A stretch of DNA of 64,000 nt from Methyloceanibacter methanicus (GTDB taxonomy: Bacteria > Pseudomonadota > Alphaproteobacteria > Rhizobiales > Methyloligellaceae). Within the stretch, counting starts at the first letter, position 1. Each line of letters begins with the position of its first letter. The position numbers and the translations under genes are program-made. Location: contig NZ_LPWG01000010.1 in NCBI RefSeq assembly GCF_001723285.1, forward strand, positions 452,847 through 516,846. The letters run 5' to 3'. The notes below the pieces were generated by a model. It searched no databases, was not told where the DNA came from, and saw only the letters and a program-made list of their open reading frames with translations. This document shows, one piece after another, positions 9,135 to 19,031 of this stretch.

Positions 9135-10397
9135 ATGGCGCACGAATCGACCTACACGCCGTCGACCGGCATCGAGCGCTGGCTCGACACCCGTCTTCCC
9201 ATTCCGCGGCTGATGCACGACCAGTTCGGGGTCTTCCCGATGCCGCGCAACGTCAACTATTGGTGGACGTTCGGCGCGATCCTCAGCTTCATGCTGGCGG
9301 TTCAGATCGTGACGGGCATTGTGCTCGCCATGCACTACCAGCCGACCACGGACGGTGCGTTCGACTCCGTCGAGAAGATCATGCGCGACGTGAACTGGGG
9401 CTGGCTGCTGCGTTACGCGCACGCCGTCGGCGCCTCGATGTTCTTCTTCGCGGCGTTCATCCATACATTTCGCGGGCTCTATTACGGCTCCTACAAGGCG
9501 CCGCGCGAGATCTTGTGGATGCTCGGTGTGCTGATCTTGTTCCTGATGATCGCCACCGCCTTCATGGGCTACTCGCTGGTCTGGGGCCAGATGAGCTTCT
9601 GGGCCGTGACGGTGATCACCAACCTGTTCACCTCGCTCGACACCCTGATTCCGGGCCTCGGCACGACGCTGGTGCAGTGGATCTGGGGCGGGTTCTCGGT
9701 GGGCGAGCCGACGCTGAACCGGCTGTTCGCGCTGCACTACCTGTTCCCGTTCATCATCGCGGGCGTCGTCATCCTGCACATCTGGGCGCTGCACATTCCG
9801 GGCAGCAACAATCCCACGGGCGTGGAGGTCAAGACGAAGTCGGACACGCTGCCGTTCCATCCCTACTTCACCATCAAGGACGGGTTCGCGGTGGTGCTGT
9901 TCTGCCTCCTGTTCGGCGTGTTCCTGTTCTACGCGCCGAACTATCTCGGCCACACGGACAACTATATTCCCGCCAACCCGCTGCAGACGCCGCCGCATAT
10001 CGTGCCCGAATGGTACTTCCTGCCGTTCTACGCGATCCTGCGGGCCATTCCGGACAAGCTGCTCGGCGTCGTCGGTTTGATCGGCGCGATCGTGGTGCTG
10101 TTCTTCATTCCGTGGCTCGATACGTCGCGCATCCGGTCCGTCAGCTACCGGCCCATCTTCAAATGGTTCTTCTGGCTGTTCGTGATCTGCTGCCTGGCGC
10201 TGGGCTATTTCGGCTCGCAGGCGCCGGAAGGCTGGAAGCTTCTGTGGGGGCGGATTTGCACCTTCTACTACTTCGCCTTCTTCCTGATCATCATGCCGGT
10301 CGTGGGGCTGATCGAGAAACCGAAACGGCTTCCGGGCAGCATCACCGAGTCGGTCCTGGGGAAGAAGGATACGAGCGCCAGCGGGGGGAACGCGTGA
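9135..10397 (+). CDS. petB: Ubiquinol-cytochrome c reductase cytochrome b
   Basis: Full-length cytochrome b, 420 aa, with eight or more hydrophobic helices. Features seen include WWTFGAIL, the paired histidines of helices B and D carrying hemes bL and bH ([29 protein letters not shown]), and the quinol-site [13 protein letters not shown]. It oxidises ubiquinol at Qo and reduces quinone at Qi. Its stop codon overlaps the petC start by one base (TGATG), a sign of translational coupling. Confidence 0.97.
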   Translation: MAHESTYTPSTGIERWLDTRLPIPRLMHDQFGVFPMPRNVNYWWTFGAILSFMLAVQIVTGIVLAMHYQPTTDGAFDSVEKIMRDVNWGWLLRYAHAVGASMFFFAAFIHTFRGLYYGSYKAPREILWMLGVLILFLMIATAFMGYSLVWGQMSFWAVTVITNLFTSLDTLIPGLGTTLVQWIWGGFSVGEPTLNRLFALHYLFPFIIAGVVILHIWALHIPGSNNPTGVEVKTKSDTLPFHPYFTIKDGFAVVLFCLLFGVFLFYAPNYLGHTDNYIPANPLQTPPHIVPEWYFLPFYAILRAIPDKLLGVVGLIGAIVVLFFIPWLDTSRIRSVSYRPIFKWFFWLFVICCLALGYFGSQAPEGWKLLWGRICTFYYFAFFLIIMPVVGLIEKPKRLPGSITESVLGKKDTSASGGNA

Positions 10398-11209
10398 TGG
10401 GGAACGTCTTGAAACTGTTCGCCGCCGCCGCGCTCGTGGCGTTTGTGCTTCCCGGCGCGGGTCTTGCCGCGGATGCCGGGCACGGCACCGAGATCAAGGC
10501 GCAGGAGTGGTCGTTCGCGCCGCCCTTCGGCCATTTCGACCGGGCGCAGCTCCAGCGTGGCTACAAGGTCTACCAGTTCGTGTGCGCGAACTGCCATTCC
10601 ATGAACCTGCTGTCCTACCGCAATCTCGGCGAGCCGGGCGGTCCGCAGTTCCCCGAAAAGGCCGTGGCGACGCTGGCCGCCCAGGCGCAGATCACCGATG
10701 GGCCGGACGACACGGGCAAGATGTTCCAGCGTCCGGGCAAGCCGTCCGACCGGTTCCGCGCGCCCTATCCCAACGACCAGGCGGCTCGCGCCGCCAATAA
10801 CGGCGCCCTGCCGCCGGACCTCTCGGTCATGGCCAAGGCGCGCCCGGGCGGGCCGGACTATCTCTACGCGTTGTTGACCGGGTACTCTGACGCCCCGTCC
10901 GACATGACCATGTCCAAGGGCATGCATTACAACGCGGCCTTTCCCGGTCATCAGATCGCGATGCCCAGCCCCTTGTCGGACGGCGTCGTGGACTACACGG
11001 ACGGCACGGAGCCGACGGTCAAGAACTACGCGAAGGACGTGTCCGCCTTTCTGATGTGGGCGGCCGAGCCCACGCTGGAGGAGCGCTACAAGACCGGCGC
11101 GCGGATCATGATCTTCCTGATCGTGTTCGCGGTGATCATGTTCCTTGCCAAGAAGGCGGTCTGGTCGCGGGTCCACAAGCGCGATCACGCGGCCAAGAGC
11201 GGGGCGTAA
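10397..11209 (+). CDS. petC: Cytochrome c1 of the bc1 complex
   Basis: Membrane-anchored c-type cytochrome, 270 aa. A signal peptide (residues 1-24, ending GLAADA) is followed by the heme motif CANCH near residue 63 and a C-terminal anchor (about residues 236-256, IMIFLIVFAVIMFLAKK). The axial methionine is probably in the DMTMSKGMHY or QIAMPSPL region. It takes electrons from the Rieske protein and passes them to soluble cytochrome c. Last gene of petABC; the next frame starts nine bases on. Confidence 0.96.
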   Translation: MGNVLKLFAAAALVAFVLPGAGLAADAGHGTEIKAQEWSFAPPFGHFDRAQLQRGYKVYQFVCANCHSMNLLSYRNLGEPGGPQFPEKAVATLAAQAQITDGPDDTGKMFQRPGKPSDRFRAPYPNDQAARAANNGALPPDLSVMAKARPGGPDYLYALLTGYSDAPSDMTMSKGMHYNAAFPGHQIAMPSPLSDGVVDYTDGTEPTVKNYAKDVSAFLMWAAEPTLEERYKTGARIMIFLIVFAVIMFLAKKAVWSRVHKRDHAAKSGA

Positions 11210-11218
11210 AGCCGATCG

Positions 11219-11775
11219 ATGCTGCGGGCGCTCGTCTTCTGCTGGATCGCGCTCGTCAGCTTCGCCGCGTTTGGCGAAGACGGCGGCGTGCCCAAGCCGG
11301 AAGGCATGGTGCTGCTGACCGTCGGCGGGTTGGTGGGAAAGACCAATCGCGGACCCATCGACGCCAAGCGCGACAGCATCCTTGCGAAACTGAGGCCGAC
11401 TTCAAACACGGCGCGTCGTTCGACCGCGCCATGCTGCTGGCCTTGCCCCAGGGCGAGGTGACGGCGACGACGCCCGAACTCGGCCGCGAGGCGGTCTTCA
11501 AGGGACCGCTCCTGCAGGACCTCCTGGTGTTCGTCGAAGCCGCGATGGTCAAGACGCGCTTCGTCGCCTCGGACGGCTATAGCGGCTATCTCTTGCCGGA
11601 GGACATCAACGGTTCGGACTACATTCTTGCACTCGAAGCGGACGGGAAGCCGCTCGGCCTCGACACGCAAGGCCCGCTCTGGCTCATCAACACGCGTAAA
11701 CCCGGGGAGGGCCCCGGCAAGGACAAGCGTGGTAGCCATGTCTGGGCCTTGGTCTATATGCATGTGGGCGACTAG
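11219..11775 (+). CDS. Small molybdopterin-fold oxidoreductase-like protein, frame broken near 11392
   Basis: Secreted protein of about 185 aa after repair. Residues 1-19 are a signal peptide; the rest resembles small proteins annotated as molybdopterin-binding-domain oxidoreductases (LTVGGLVGKTN at the start, GPLLQDLLVFV and DGYSGYLLPEDI later). I see no cysteine for molybdenum coordination, so enzyme activity is doubtful. The frame changes at about 11392, where one more base gives A-K-L-E-A-D-F-K. It lies nine bases after petC and may share that transcript. Function unknown. Confidence 0.65.
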
Positions 11776-11838
11776 AGTGCGATGCTCCGCTGCGGCGGGG
11801 GGCCACGAAGCCGCAACACCATTCACCGAAAGGCAAGC

Positions 11839-12713
11839 ATGACAGAAGCAGTGCTCGGGATTATCGGCGGCTCGGGGCTTTACGACCTGCCCGGACTTCA
11901 AAACGCGCGGGAGGAGCGCATCGCGAGCCCGTGGGGCGAGCCGTCGGGCGCGCTCCGGTTCGGCGATATCGGCGGGCTTCCCATCGTCTTCCTGCCGCGC
12001 CACGACAAGGGGCACCGGCTCTCGCCCACCGACATCAACTATCGTGCGAATATCGACGTGCTGAAGCGGGCCGGGGTCACGGACCTCGTCTCGCTGTCGG
12101 CCTGCGGCTCTTACAAAGAAGAGTTGCCGCCAGGAACGTTCGTCCTTGTCGATCAGTTCGTGGACCGGACGCACAACCGCGCCACCTCGTTCTTCGGCAC
12201 GGGCTGCGTGGCCCATGTGTCCATGGCCCATCCCACCTCGCCGCGCCTGCGCATGCGCATCGCCGAGGCGGCCGAGGCCGAGGCGATCCCCTTCGTCCGC
12301 GACGGCACCTATGTGTGCATGGAGGGCCCTCAGTTTTCCACGCTCGCCGAAAGCCTCACCTATAAGGGCCTCGGCTATTCCGTGGTCGGCATGACGAACC
12401 TGCCCGAGGCCAAGCTCGCCCGCGAGGCGGAGCTTTGCTACGCGACCGTGGCGATGGTCACGGATTTCGACTGCTGGCACCCGGAGCACGACGCGGTCAC
12501 GGTGCAGGACATCATCCGCGTGCTCACGGCCAATGCGGAGAAGGCCGCCCGGCTCGTGGGCCGGCTCGCCCGCGACTCCCCGCGCGCGCACGGCCGAGAA
12601 TCGGTTCGGACCGCGCGCTCGACACCGCCATCATCACCGCGCCGGACGCGCGCGATCCCGAACTCCTGAAGAAGCTCGACGCGGTCGCGGGCCGGGTGCT
12701 GAACGCCGCGTGA
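11839..12713 (+). CDS. mtnP: S-methyl-5'-thioadenosine phosphorylase, frame broken near 12580
   Basis: Cleaves methylthioadenosine with phosphate to adenine and methylthioribose-1-phosphate; about 291 aa after repair. Motifs are GIIGGSGLYDL at the phosphate site, FLPRHDKGHRLSP, TYVCMEGPQFST and TDFDCWH. The last 45 residues (ALDTAIITAPDARDPELL onward) are in another frame; one base is missing between about 12565 and 12600. The products feed apt (adenine) and mtnA (the ribose phosphate), both just downstream on the same strand. Confidence 0.94.
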
Positions 12714-12749
12714 CGCGCCGGTCCTGGTCAGTCGAAGTCTGTTCCGTTA

Positions 12750-12777
12750 TCAAGGCGTCTTGATCAAGGCGTCTTGC
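12750..12777 (+). repeat. Tandem 14-base repeat upstream of apt
   Basis: TCAAGGCGTCTTGA is followed directly by TCAAGGCGTCTTGC. Each unit is a small hairpin (CAAG-GCGT-CTTG), and the junction makes the palindrome CTTGATCAAG. Five T follow soon after. It could be a weak terminator for mtnP or an operator for apt. Confidence 0.5.
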
Positions 12778-12824
12778 GTTTTTCCCACCCGTCTGGCCGC
12801 CGCGGCTTTGGAGACCCAAACCCA

Positions 12825-13364
12825 ATGACCACCGATATCGATCTCAAGTCCCTCGTGCGGACAATCCCGGATTACCCGAAGCCCGGCATCATGTTTCGCG
12901 ATGTGACCACGCTGTTCGGCCATCCGTCGGGTTTCCGCGCATCGGTCGAACAATTGGTGGCGCCGTTCCACGATCAGCGGGTCGAGTCCGTGGCGGGCAT
13001 CGAGGCACGCGGCTTCATCCTGGGGGGTGCGGCGGCGGACCGGCTGCATTGCGGCTTCGTGCCGATCCGCAAGAAGGGCAAGCTGCCGGCCAAGGCCGTC
13101 GGCCAGGAATATGAGCTGGAATACGGCGTCGACGTCATCGAGGTGCACGAGGACGCGCTGAGCCCGGGCGAGCCCGTGCTGCTCGTGGATGATCTGATCG
13201 CGACGGGCGGGACGGCAATTGCGGCCGTGGAGCTTTTGCGTCAGCTCAAGGCCGAGGTGGTCGGGGCGGCGTTCGTCATCGACCTGCCGGATCTCGGCGG
13301 CTGCGCGCGGCTCGCCGAGCTCGGGGTGCAGTGCCACACGATCATGTCGTTCGAAGGCGACTGA
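12825..13364 (+). CDS. apt: Adenine phosphoribosyltransferase
   Basis: Type I phosphoribosyltransferase, 179 aa, making AMP from adenine and PRPP. The PRPP motif is [14 protein letters not shown] (about residues 122-135), and [14 protein letters not shown] is the usual apt signature. It sits between mtnP and mtnA, so its likely role is to recover the adenine that mtnP releases. The ATG at 12825 gives the standard N-terminus; no strong ribosome site is seen. Confidence 0.95.
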   Translation: MTTDIDLKSLVRTIPDYPKPGIMFRDVTTLFGHPSGFRASVEQLVAPFHDQRVESVAGIEARGFILGGAAADRLHCGFVPIRKKGKLPAKAVGQEYELEYGVDVIEVHEDALSPGEPVLLVDDLIATGGTAIAAVELLRQLKAEVVGAAFVIDLPDLGGCARLAELGVQCHTIMSFEGD

Positions 13365-13416
13365 GAACGGCGGGTAAGGGCTCTACGCGCCGGGGCTGAT
13401 GTGCTAAGGCGGGGCC

Positions 13417-14495
13417 ATGAATATCGACGGCAAACCCTACCGGACCATCTGGCTCGGCGCCGACGGCGTCTCGGCAGAGATCATCGACCAGACCAAGCTT
13501 CCCTTCGCGCTCGAGATCGTCGCGCTCTGCACGCTTGAGGACGCGGCTCACGCCATCGCCAGCATGCAGGTCCGCGGCGCGCCGCTGATCGGTGCGACGG
13601 CGGCCTATGGCGTGGCGCTGGCCATGGCCGACGATGCCTCCGATGCCGGTCTCGCCCGGGCGTGCGAGGTGCTGGCCGCCACGCGACCGACCGCCGTCAA
13701 TCTGCGCTGGGCGCTCGACGAAATGGTGGCTGAACTTCAGCCTCTGCCCGCGGACGCGCGTGTTGCCGGTGCCTTCGCACGGGCGGCGGAGATTTGCGAC
13801 GAGGATGTGGAGACTTGCCGCCGGATCGGCGAGCACGGGGTCGGCCTGATCGAGGCTCATGCGGCGCACAAGGGCGGCGAGACGGTCAACATCCTGACCC
13901 ATTGCAATGCCGGCTGGCTCGCGACCGTCGATTGGGGCACGGCGCTGGCGCCGATCTACCAGGCGTTCGACCGGGGTGTTCCGGTCCATGTTTGGGTGGA
14001 CGAGACCCGGCCGCGCAATCAGGGCGCATCCCTGACCGCCTTCGAGCTCGGGGCCCATGGCGTGCCCCATACCATCGTCGCCGACAACGCGGGCGGTCAC
14101 CTGATGCAGGCGGGCCTGGTGGACCTCTGCCTCGTCGGCACCGACCGCACGACGGCCAATGGCGACGTGGCCAACAAGATCGGCACCTATTTGAAGGCGC
14201 TCGCCGCGAAGGACAACGGGGTCCAGTTCTTCGTCGCCCTGCCGCATTCGACGATCGACTGGACGCTGGAGGACGGCGCGGACATCCCCATCGAGCAGCG
14301 CGACCCGGGCGAGGTGACTCACATGACCGGGCAACTGCCGGGCGGGCAGGTTGCCACCGTCGCGGTCGCGCCGCCGGGATCCCATGCGGCCAACTATGCC
14401 TTCGACGTGACGCCGCGCGGCTCGTGACGGGGTTCATCACCGAGCGCGGTGTGACCCCGGCTTCGCGCGAGGGACTGGCGCTACTATACTCGTAA
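13417..14495 (+). CDS. mtnA: S-methyl-5-thioribose-1-phosphate isomerase, frame broken near 14414
   Basis: Isomerises methylthioribose-1-phosphate to methylthioribulose-1-phosphate; about 359 aa after repair. Family motifs are [22 protein letters not shown] with the catalytic cysteine, [25 protein letters not shown] and [18 protein letters not shown]. As written the frame stops at 14427; one more base at 14414 restores the family C-terminus [20 protein letters not shown] ending at 14495. No mtnB, mtnC, mtnD or mtnK is present in the window, which makes the next step of the pathway an open question. Confidence 0.95.
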
Positions 14496-14558
14496 CGTCG
14501 CGAAGCGCCGCCGCCGAGGCCCGCGAGGGGCATGTTCCGCCGCGAGGAGGGGCGGGGG

Positions 14559-15836
14559 ATGGAGCCACAGGACCTGACGACCGATGCGATCCATTTCGGG
14601 ATCGCGGTCTTACTTGGCGCTCTGGTCGGCATCGAGCGCGAGAAGCATCGCCGGGAACGCAAGGCCAAGACGGACCAGCCGGCGGGCCTGCGGACCTTCA
14701 TTCTGCTGGCGCTGTTCGGCGCGTGCACGGCCTGGATCTCCCGCGCCTTCGATACTTATTGGATCTTGGCCGCCGGCTTGCTGCTCACAGGCGCCTTCGT
14801 GGTCGCGGGCTACATGGTGACCACGCGCGGCCAGGATCAGGCGGTCGGCCTGACCACAGAGATTGCCGCCGTTGTCGTGTTCGCGCTCGGCGGGATCGTC
14901 ATGCTGGGCGGGGCCGAGATCGCCATCGCGCTCGCCGTCGTCACCACGGCGGTCCTTGCCTACAAGGACCCGATGCATGGCTTTGTGAAGCAGCTCGGCT
15001 GGGACGACGTCTATTCGGGTCTGCAGCTCCTGATCGCGACCTTCATCGCGCTGCCGCTCCTGCCCGACAAACCGATCGATCCCTGGGGCGCGCTCAACCC
15101 TTACCAACTCTGGCTCCTGGTCATTCTGATCTCCGGCCTGTCGCTGGTTGGCTACGCGCTGACGCGGTGGCTCGGGCCCGGCAAGGGTGCGCTGCTGACC
15201 GGGTTCGCGGGCGGCCTCGTGTCGTCGACGGCCGTGACCGTCTCGTTCGCGCGGGAAGCGCGCACCGATCCCAAGAACACGACGGCGTTCGCCAGCGGCA
15301 TCCTGGTCGCCTGGGCGGTCATGTTCGCACGCGTGCTGGTGGTCGTGGCCGTGGTGAACCGGGCGCTGCTCGGGCCGATCTTCATGCCGTTCGCGGCCAT
15401 GGCCTTGGTCGCGGCCGGGGCGGCGGCGCTGCTCTATTTCCTCTACCGCCGGAAAGGGCCGGGGGTCAGCGCGCGGCAGGACATCCAGGTCAGCAATCCC
15501 TTCAGCGTCTTCTCCGCGGCGAAGTTCGCGGCCTTCTTCGCCGTGGTGCTGGTCGCGGTGAAGATCGCCGAGGAGAACTTCTCCCAAGGCGGCGTCTATG
15601 TGGTCGCGGGCCTTGCGGGTCTGACGGATGTGGATGCGATCACCTTGTCCATGGCCGAAGTCGCCAGGAACGGCAATGCGCATGTGGCTGTCGTGTCCAT
15701 CGTGATCGCGGCGCTGGTCAACACGGTGGTCAAGTGGAGCATCGCCCTCGTCCTCGGCGGCATGGCGCTCGGCAAGCCGCTTCTGTGGGCGCTCGCCGCC
15801 ATGCTCGTTGCCGGTCTCGCGGGCGTGCTGCTGTGA
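14559..15836 (+). CDS. MgtC/DUF4010 family membrane protein
   Basis: Polytopic inner-membrane protein of 425 aa with about a dozen hydrophobic segments. The N-terminal third is an MgtC/SapB-type domain (LLGALVGIEREKH, GLRTFILLALFG); the rest matches DUF4010 (LLTGFAGGLVSSTAVTVSFA, GLAGLTDVDAITLSMAEVA). MgtC domains are linked to magnesium stress and ATP synthase regulation in pathogens; the role of this long form is not known. The ATG at 14559 follows GAGGAGGGG closely and is preferred to 14532. It lies between mtnA and the aldolase fusion but looks unrelated to them. Confidence 0.88.
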   Translation: MEPQDLTTDAIHFGIAVLLGALVGIEREKHRRERKAKTDQPAGLRTFILLALFGACTAWISRAFDTYWILAAGLLLTGAFVVAGYMVTTRGQDQAVGLTTEIAAVVVFALGGIVMLGGAEIAIALAVVTTAVLAYKDPMHGFVKQLGWDDVYSGLQLLIATFIALPLLPDKPIDPWGALNPYQLWLLVILISGLSLVGYALTRWLGPGKGALLTGFAGGLVSSTAVTVSFAREARTDPKNTTAFASGILVAWAVMFARVLVVVAVVNRALLGPIFMPFAAMALVAAGAAALLYFLYRRKGPGVSARQDIQVSNPFSVFSAAKFAAFFAVVLVAVKIAEENFSQGGVYVVAGLAGLTDVDAITLSMAEVARNGNAHVAVVSIVIAALVNTVVKWSIALVLGGMALGKPLLWALAAMLVAGLAGVLL

Positions 15837-15856
15837 GCGGCCGCGACAGACGAAAA

Positions 15857-15887
15857 CGCGGCGCCCGTGAAGGCGCCGCGCTTCTTC
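15857..15887. terminator. Bidirectional rho-independent terminator
   Basis: CGCGGCGCC and GGCGCCGCG form a perfect nine-base stem with a six-base loop. A T-rich tail (CTTCTTCT) follows on the plus strand and TTTTCG on the minus strand. It serves the convergent genes ending at 15836 and 15913. Confidence 0.75.
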
Positions 15888-15912
15888 TGAGTGCGTCTAG
15901 CGCAATGACCGC

Positions 15913-16224
15913 CTAGATGCCGACATAGACGCTCACGCCCCGACGCCAATAGGGGCGCCGGTAATAGCCGTAAGGGCTATAGTAGCGATAAGGCCGGTAG
16001 GCGTAGGGACGCCCATAATAGGGACGGCGGTAGTACGGGTAGCGGTAGTAAGGGCGGCGGTAATACCGTCGCCTGTACCACCGCCGGACCGGAACGACCT
16101 CCGATGCCGTGGCAGGGCTGTAATTCAGTGCCGCGGCGGCTGGCGTTGCCGACGCAGGCGTGGGGCTTGCCACAAGGAAAATGGCGGCGAGCCCGGCTAG
16201 GGTCGTGAAGACAACTGAGCGCAT
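15913..16224 (-). CDS. Secreted Tyr/Arg-rich protein
   Basis: Protein of 103 aa. Residues 1-28 are a signal peptide ending SPTPASA. The second half is built from near-repeats of (Y)RRPYY, RYPYY and GRPYAYRPY. Short secreted Tyr/Arg/Pro-rich proteins are frequent in Hyphomicrobiales; a cell-wall or polyanion-binding role is possible but unproved. The start at 16224 has GAGG six bases upstream. No enzyme motif is seen. Confidence 0.72.
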   Translation of the reverse strand: MRSVVFTTLAGLAAIFLVASPTPASATPAAAALNYSPATASEVVPVRRWYRRRYYRRPYYRYPYYRRPYYGRPYAYRPYRYYSPYGYYRRPYWRRGVSVYVGI

Positions 16225-16418
16225 GAGGTACCTCGCGTACTTGGTGACCCTTCCTCGTAGACCCATAAGGTGGCCCCCCGCGGCCAAAAAGGGAAGCCCA
16301 GAGCGTTGAATTTCACGATTCTTTTGCGTTGCCGGTCCGTGCGTGCGGGCAAGGGCGCGCGCGTCGTGCGGCGCGGAATCGCGCACTGAAGCGCCTCTTG
16401 GCGCCGATTTTCGCTTCG

Positions 16419-16655
16419 CTAGGCCAGCACCATGACGGCCATGAAACCCAGCGTTGCGGCTGCGGCCGTCGGGGCCATCCAGCCCATCAGCCGGGCCCCA
16501 TCGGCCCAGAATCCATGGTCCGCCGGACATTGGCTTTCCATGGGTTGCGCGCCGGCGGCGGCCACGAGCGAGGCCGTATGCTTGGCGTGCCATTTCGGCC
16601 CCGGCCCGCGCATGTAATGCCGTTCCGGCTTGTATGCGTTCAGGAATCTCCCCAC
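16419..16655 (-). CDS. Small hypothetical membrane protein
   Basis: Open frame of 78 codons with a GTG start and GAGGGAG six bases upstream. The first half is polar and His/Arg-rich (PERHYMRGPGPKWHAKHT); the last 22 residues are one hydrophobic alanine-rich helix, so it could be tail-anchored. No family recognised. The good ribosome site is the main reason to call it. Confidence 0.5.
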   Translation of the reverse strand: MGRFLNAYKPERHYMRGPGPKWHAKHTASLVAAAGAQPMESQCPADHGFWADGARLMGWMAPTAAAATLGFMAVMVLA

Positions 16656-16840
16656 GACGATGTCTCCCTCATCCCAAAGCGCCCCTTACGTTCTGATTAT
16701 CCGGTCAAATTTGTTTCGAATCCGTATCGTCGCGGGGCGAAAATGAGGATTCTTCGGCCAGGCTCACGATTTCGGCCCAGACGCGGAAAAGATGCGGTCC
16801 CCGCTTGCCGCGCTTGCGGAAACTTGCCAAAACCCGCGCC

Positions 16841-18880
16841 ATGAAAAGTCAATGGAACGACGACGCAGCGAAGCGCGCGATCGAGACCTATGGCGCCGAA
16901 GGCGTCAGCGAGGACATCGCCCTTCGCGTCTACACCACGCGGCTGATCGGCCGCGACCCGCTGCTTGTGCTGCACGGCGGCGGCAACACGTCCGTGAAGA
17001 CGCGTGCCGTGGACGATCTCGGCCAGGAGCACGACGTGATCGCGGTGAAGGGCTCCGGCGCCGATATGGCGGATATGGAGCCCTGGGGTCTGCCGGCGGT
17101 GAAACTCGGACCGTTGCGGGAGATGCGCGCGCTCGATGCGCTGTCCGACGAGGCCATGGTCAACATGCAGCGGCTGAACCTTTTGAACGCCGCCGCGCCG
17201 AACCCGTCCGTGGAAACGCTGCTGCACGCGTTCCTGCCGCACAAATTCGTGGACCACGCCCATGCCGCGGCGGTGCTGTCGCTGGTCGATCAGCCGGACG
17301 GCGAGGTTCTGGCCCGTGAGGTCTATGACGGACGCATGGGCATCGTGCCTTACATCGCGCCCGGGTTCGATCTCGCCAAGGCGGCGGCCGACGTCTTCGA
17401 CGAGAAGCCGGACGTCGAGGGGCTGATCCTCCACAAGCACGGCATCTTCACCTTCGGCGACACGGCTAGGGACGCCTATGAGCGGATGATCGAAATGGTC
17501 TCGCTCGCGGAAAGCCGTCTGCGTCAGGGCCGTCCCGTCGTGTTTCAGGGGGCGCACCTGCCGGCCGAACCGGCAACGGCCGCGGACATCGCTCCGATCT
17601 TGCGCGGGGCGTGCGCCATTCACCACCCGGGTCGGGAGCCGATGCGGTTCATCGCCGAATTCCGGACGAGCCCCGCCATCCTGGACTATGTGAACGGCGC
17701 CGAACTCGCCTCCTACAGCCAGCGTGGGGTGGTGACGCCCGATCACATCATCCGGACGAAGAACAAGCCGCTCGTGGTGCCCGCGCCCGAGGCCGGCAAG
17801 CTCGATGCGTTCGCCCAGTCGGTCCAAGCCGCCGTCGAGACCTTCGTCGCGGAATACGACATCTATTTCTCGCGCGAGAACGAGGCCGTCGGCGGGACCA
17901 AGACCAAGCTCGATCCCATGCCGCGCGTGATCCTCGTCCCCGGCGTCGGCCTGTTCGGTCTCGGCCGTTCGGCCAAGGACGCGGCGATCGCGGGCGACCT
18001 CGCCGAGAATACGGTCCGGGTCATCACGGATGCCGAGGCCATCGGGCGCTACGAGCCGTTGCCCGAACGCGATCTGTTCGCCCTCGAATATTGGAGCCTG
18101 GAACAGGCCAAGCTCAAGAAGCAGGTGGTCAAGCCGCTCACGGGCCAGGTGGCGGTGGTCACGGGCGCCGGCATCGGGACGGCCACGGCCAAGGCCCTCG
18201 GCGGCCGACGGGCCGCCGTGGCTGTGTTCGACGTCGCGTCGATGCGCGTCCGAGACGGCAGACGCCGTGAAAGGGATCGGCATTGCCTGCGACGTGACCA
18301 AACCGGACGACGTCGCCCGCGCTTTCGCCGCTGTCTGCGCGCGCTTCGGCGGTGTCGACATTCTCGTGTCGACGCGGGCGCGGCCTGGCAGGGCCGCATT
18401 GGCGACGTTCCGGACGAGGTTCTGCGCGAGAGCTTCGAGTTGAATTTCTTCGCGCACCAGAGCGTCGCGCGCGAAGCGGTGGCGATTATGCTGAAGCAGG
18501 ACACGGGCGGGGCGCTCTTGTTCAACATCTCCAAGCAGGCCGTCAATCCGGGACAGAATTTCGGGCCCTACGGTCTGCCCAAGGCGGCCACCATGCTCTT
18601 GATGCGCCAATACGCGCTCGATTATGGCGCGGACGGCATCCGTTCGAACGGCGTCAATGCGGACCGCATCAGAAGCGGACTTCTCACGGGCGAGATGATC
18701 GCAGCGCGGTCGAAGGCCCGGGGCGTTTCCGAAGCGGACTACATGGCCGGCAACCTGCTGCACGCCGAAGTCACGGCCGAGGACGTGGCCCAAGCGTTTC
18801 TGGCACTTGCCAAGGCGCGCAAGACGACGGGCCATGTCGAGACCGTGGACGGCGGGAACATCGCTGCGGCGCTCCGTTAA
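16841..18880 (+). CDS. Bifunctional class II aldolase / short-chain dehydrogenase, frame broken near 18250 and 18373
   Basis: Two-domain enzyme of about 680 aa of the rhamnulose-1-phosphate aldolase/alcohol dehydrogenase type. Residues 1-430 are the class II aldolase, with LHGGGNTSVK, FVDHAHAAAVLSL and LILHKHGIFTFG carrying likely metal histidines. The rest is a Rossmann dehydrogenase ending GHVETVDGGNIAAAL. Codons 18249-18370 (ADAVKGIGIACDVTKPDDVA) are in another frame: one base is missing at 18373 (S-N-A-G), and the first site is plus one or minus two bases near 18250. The cofactor loop reads TGAGIG, two residues shorter than TGAGSGIG. No rhamnose genes are nearby; mtnP and mtnA are, so methylthioribulose-1-phosphate is an alternative substrate. 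Confidence 0.85.
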   Translation: MKSQWNDDAAKRAIETYGAEGVSEDIALRVYTTRLIGRDPLLVLHGGGNTSVKTRAVDDLGQEHDVIAVKGSGADMADMEPWGLPAVKLGPLREMRALDALSDEAMVNMQRLNLLNAAAPNPSVETLLHAFLPHKFVDHAHAAAVLSLVDQPDGEVLAREVYDGRMGIVPYIAPGFDLAKAAADVFDEKPDVEGLILHKHGIFTFGDTARDAYERMIEMVSLAESRLRQGRPVVFQGAHLPAEPATAADIAPILRGACAIHHPGREPMRFIAEFRTSPAILDYVNGAELASYSQRGVVTPDHIIRTKNKPLVVPAPEAGKLDAFAQSVQAAVETFVAEYDIYFSRENEAVGGTKTKLDPMPRVILVPGVGLFGLGRSAKDAAIAGDLAENTVRVITDAEAIGRYEPLPERDLFALEYWSLEQAKLKKQVVKPLTGQVAVVTGAGIGTATAKALGGRRAAVAVFDVASMRVRDGRRRERDRHCLRRDQTGRRRPRFRRCLRALRRCRHSRVDAGAAWQGRIGDVPDEVLRESFELNFFAHQSVAREAVAIMLKQDTGGALLFNISKQAVNPGQNFGPYGLPKAATMLLMRQYALDYGADGIRSNGVNADRIRSGLLTGEMIAARSKARGVSEADYMAGNLLHAEVTAEDVAQAFLALAKARKTTGHVETVDGGNIAAALR

Positions 18881-19031
18881 ACGCGACCGGTCGTTCTCTT
18901 TTAAAGGGACTTTTAACCACAACGGTTGAAGCTGCCATCACCACGCTGCGCAGGGGCTTTTCTGTTGCACGGGTGCGCGCGGGGACCCTGGGGGGTGCCC
19001 TTATTTTGGCTGTTGTGAATTGAGAGCTCCG

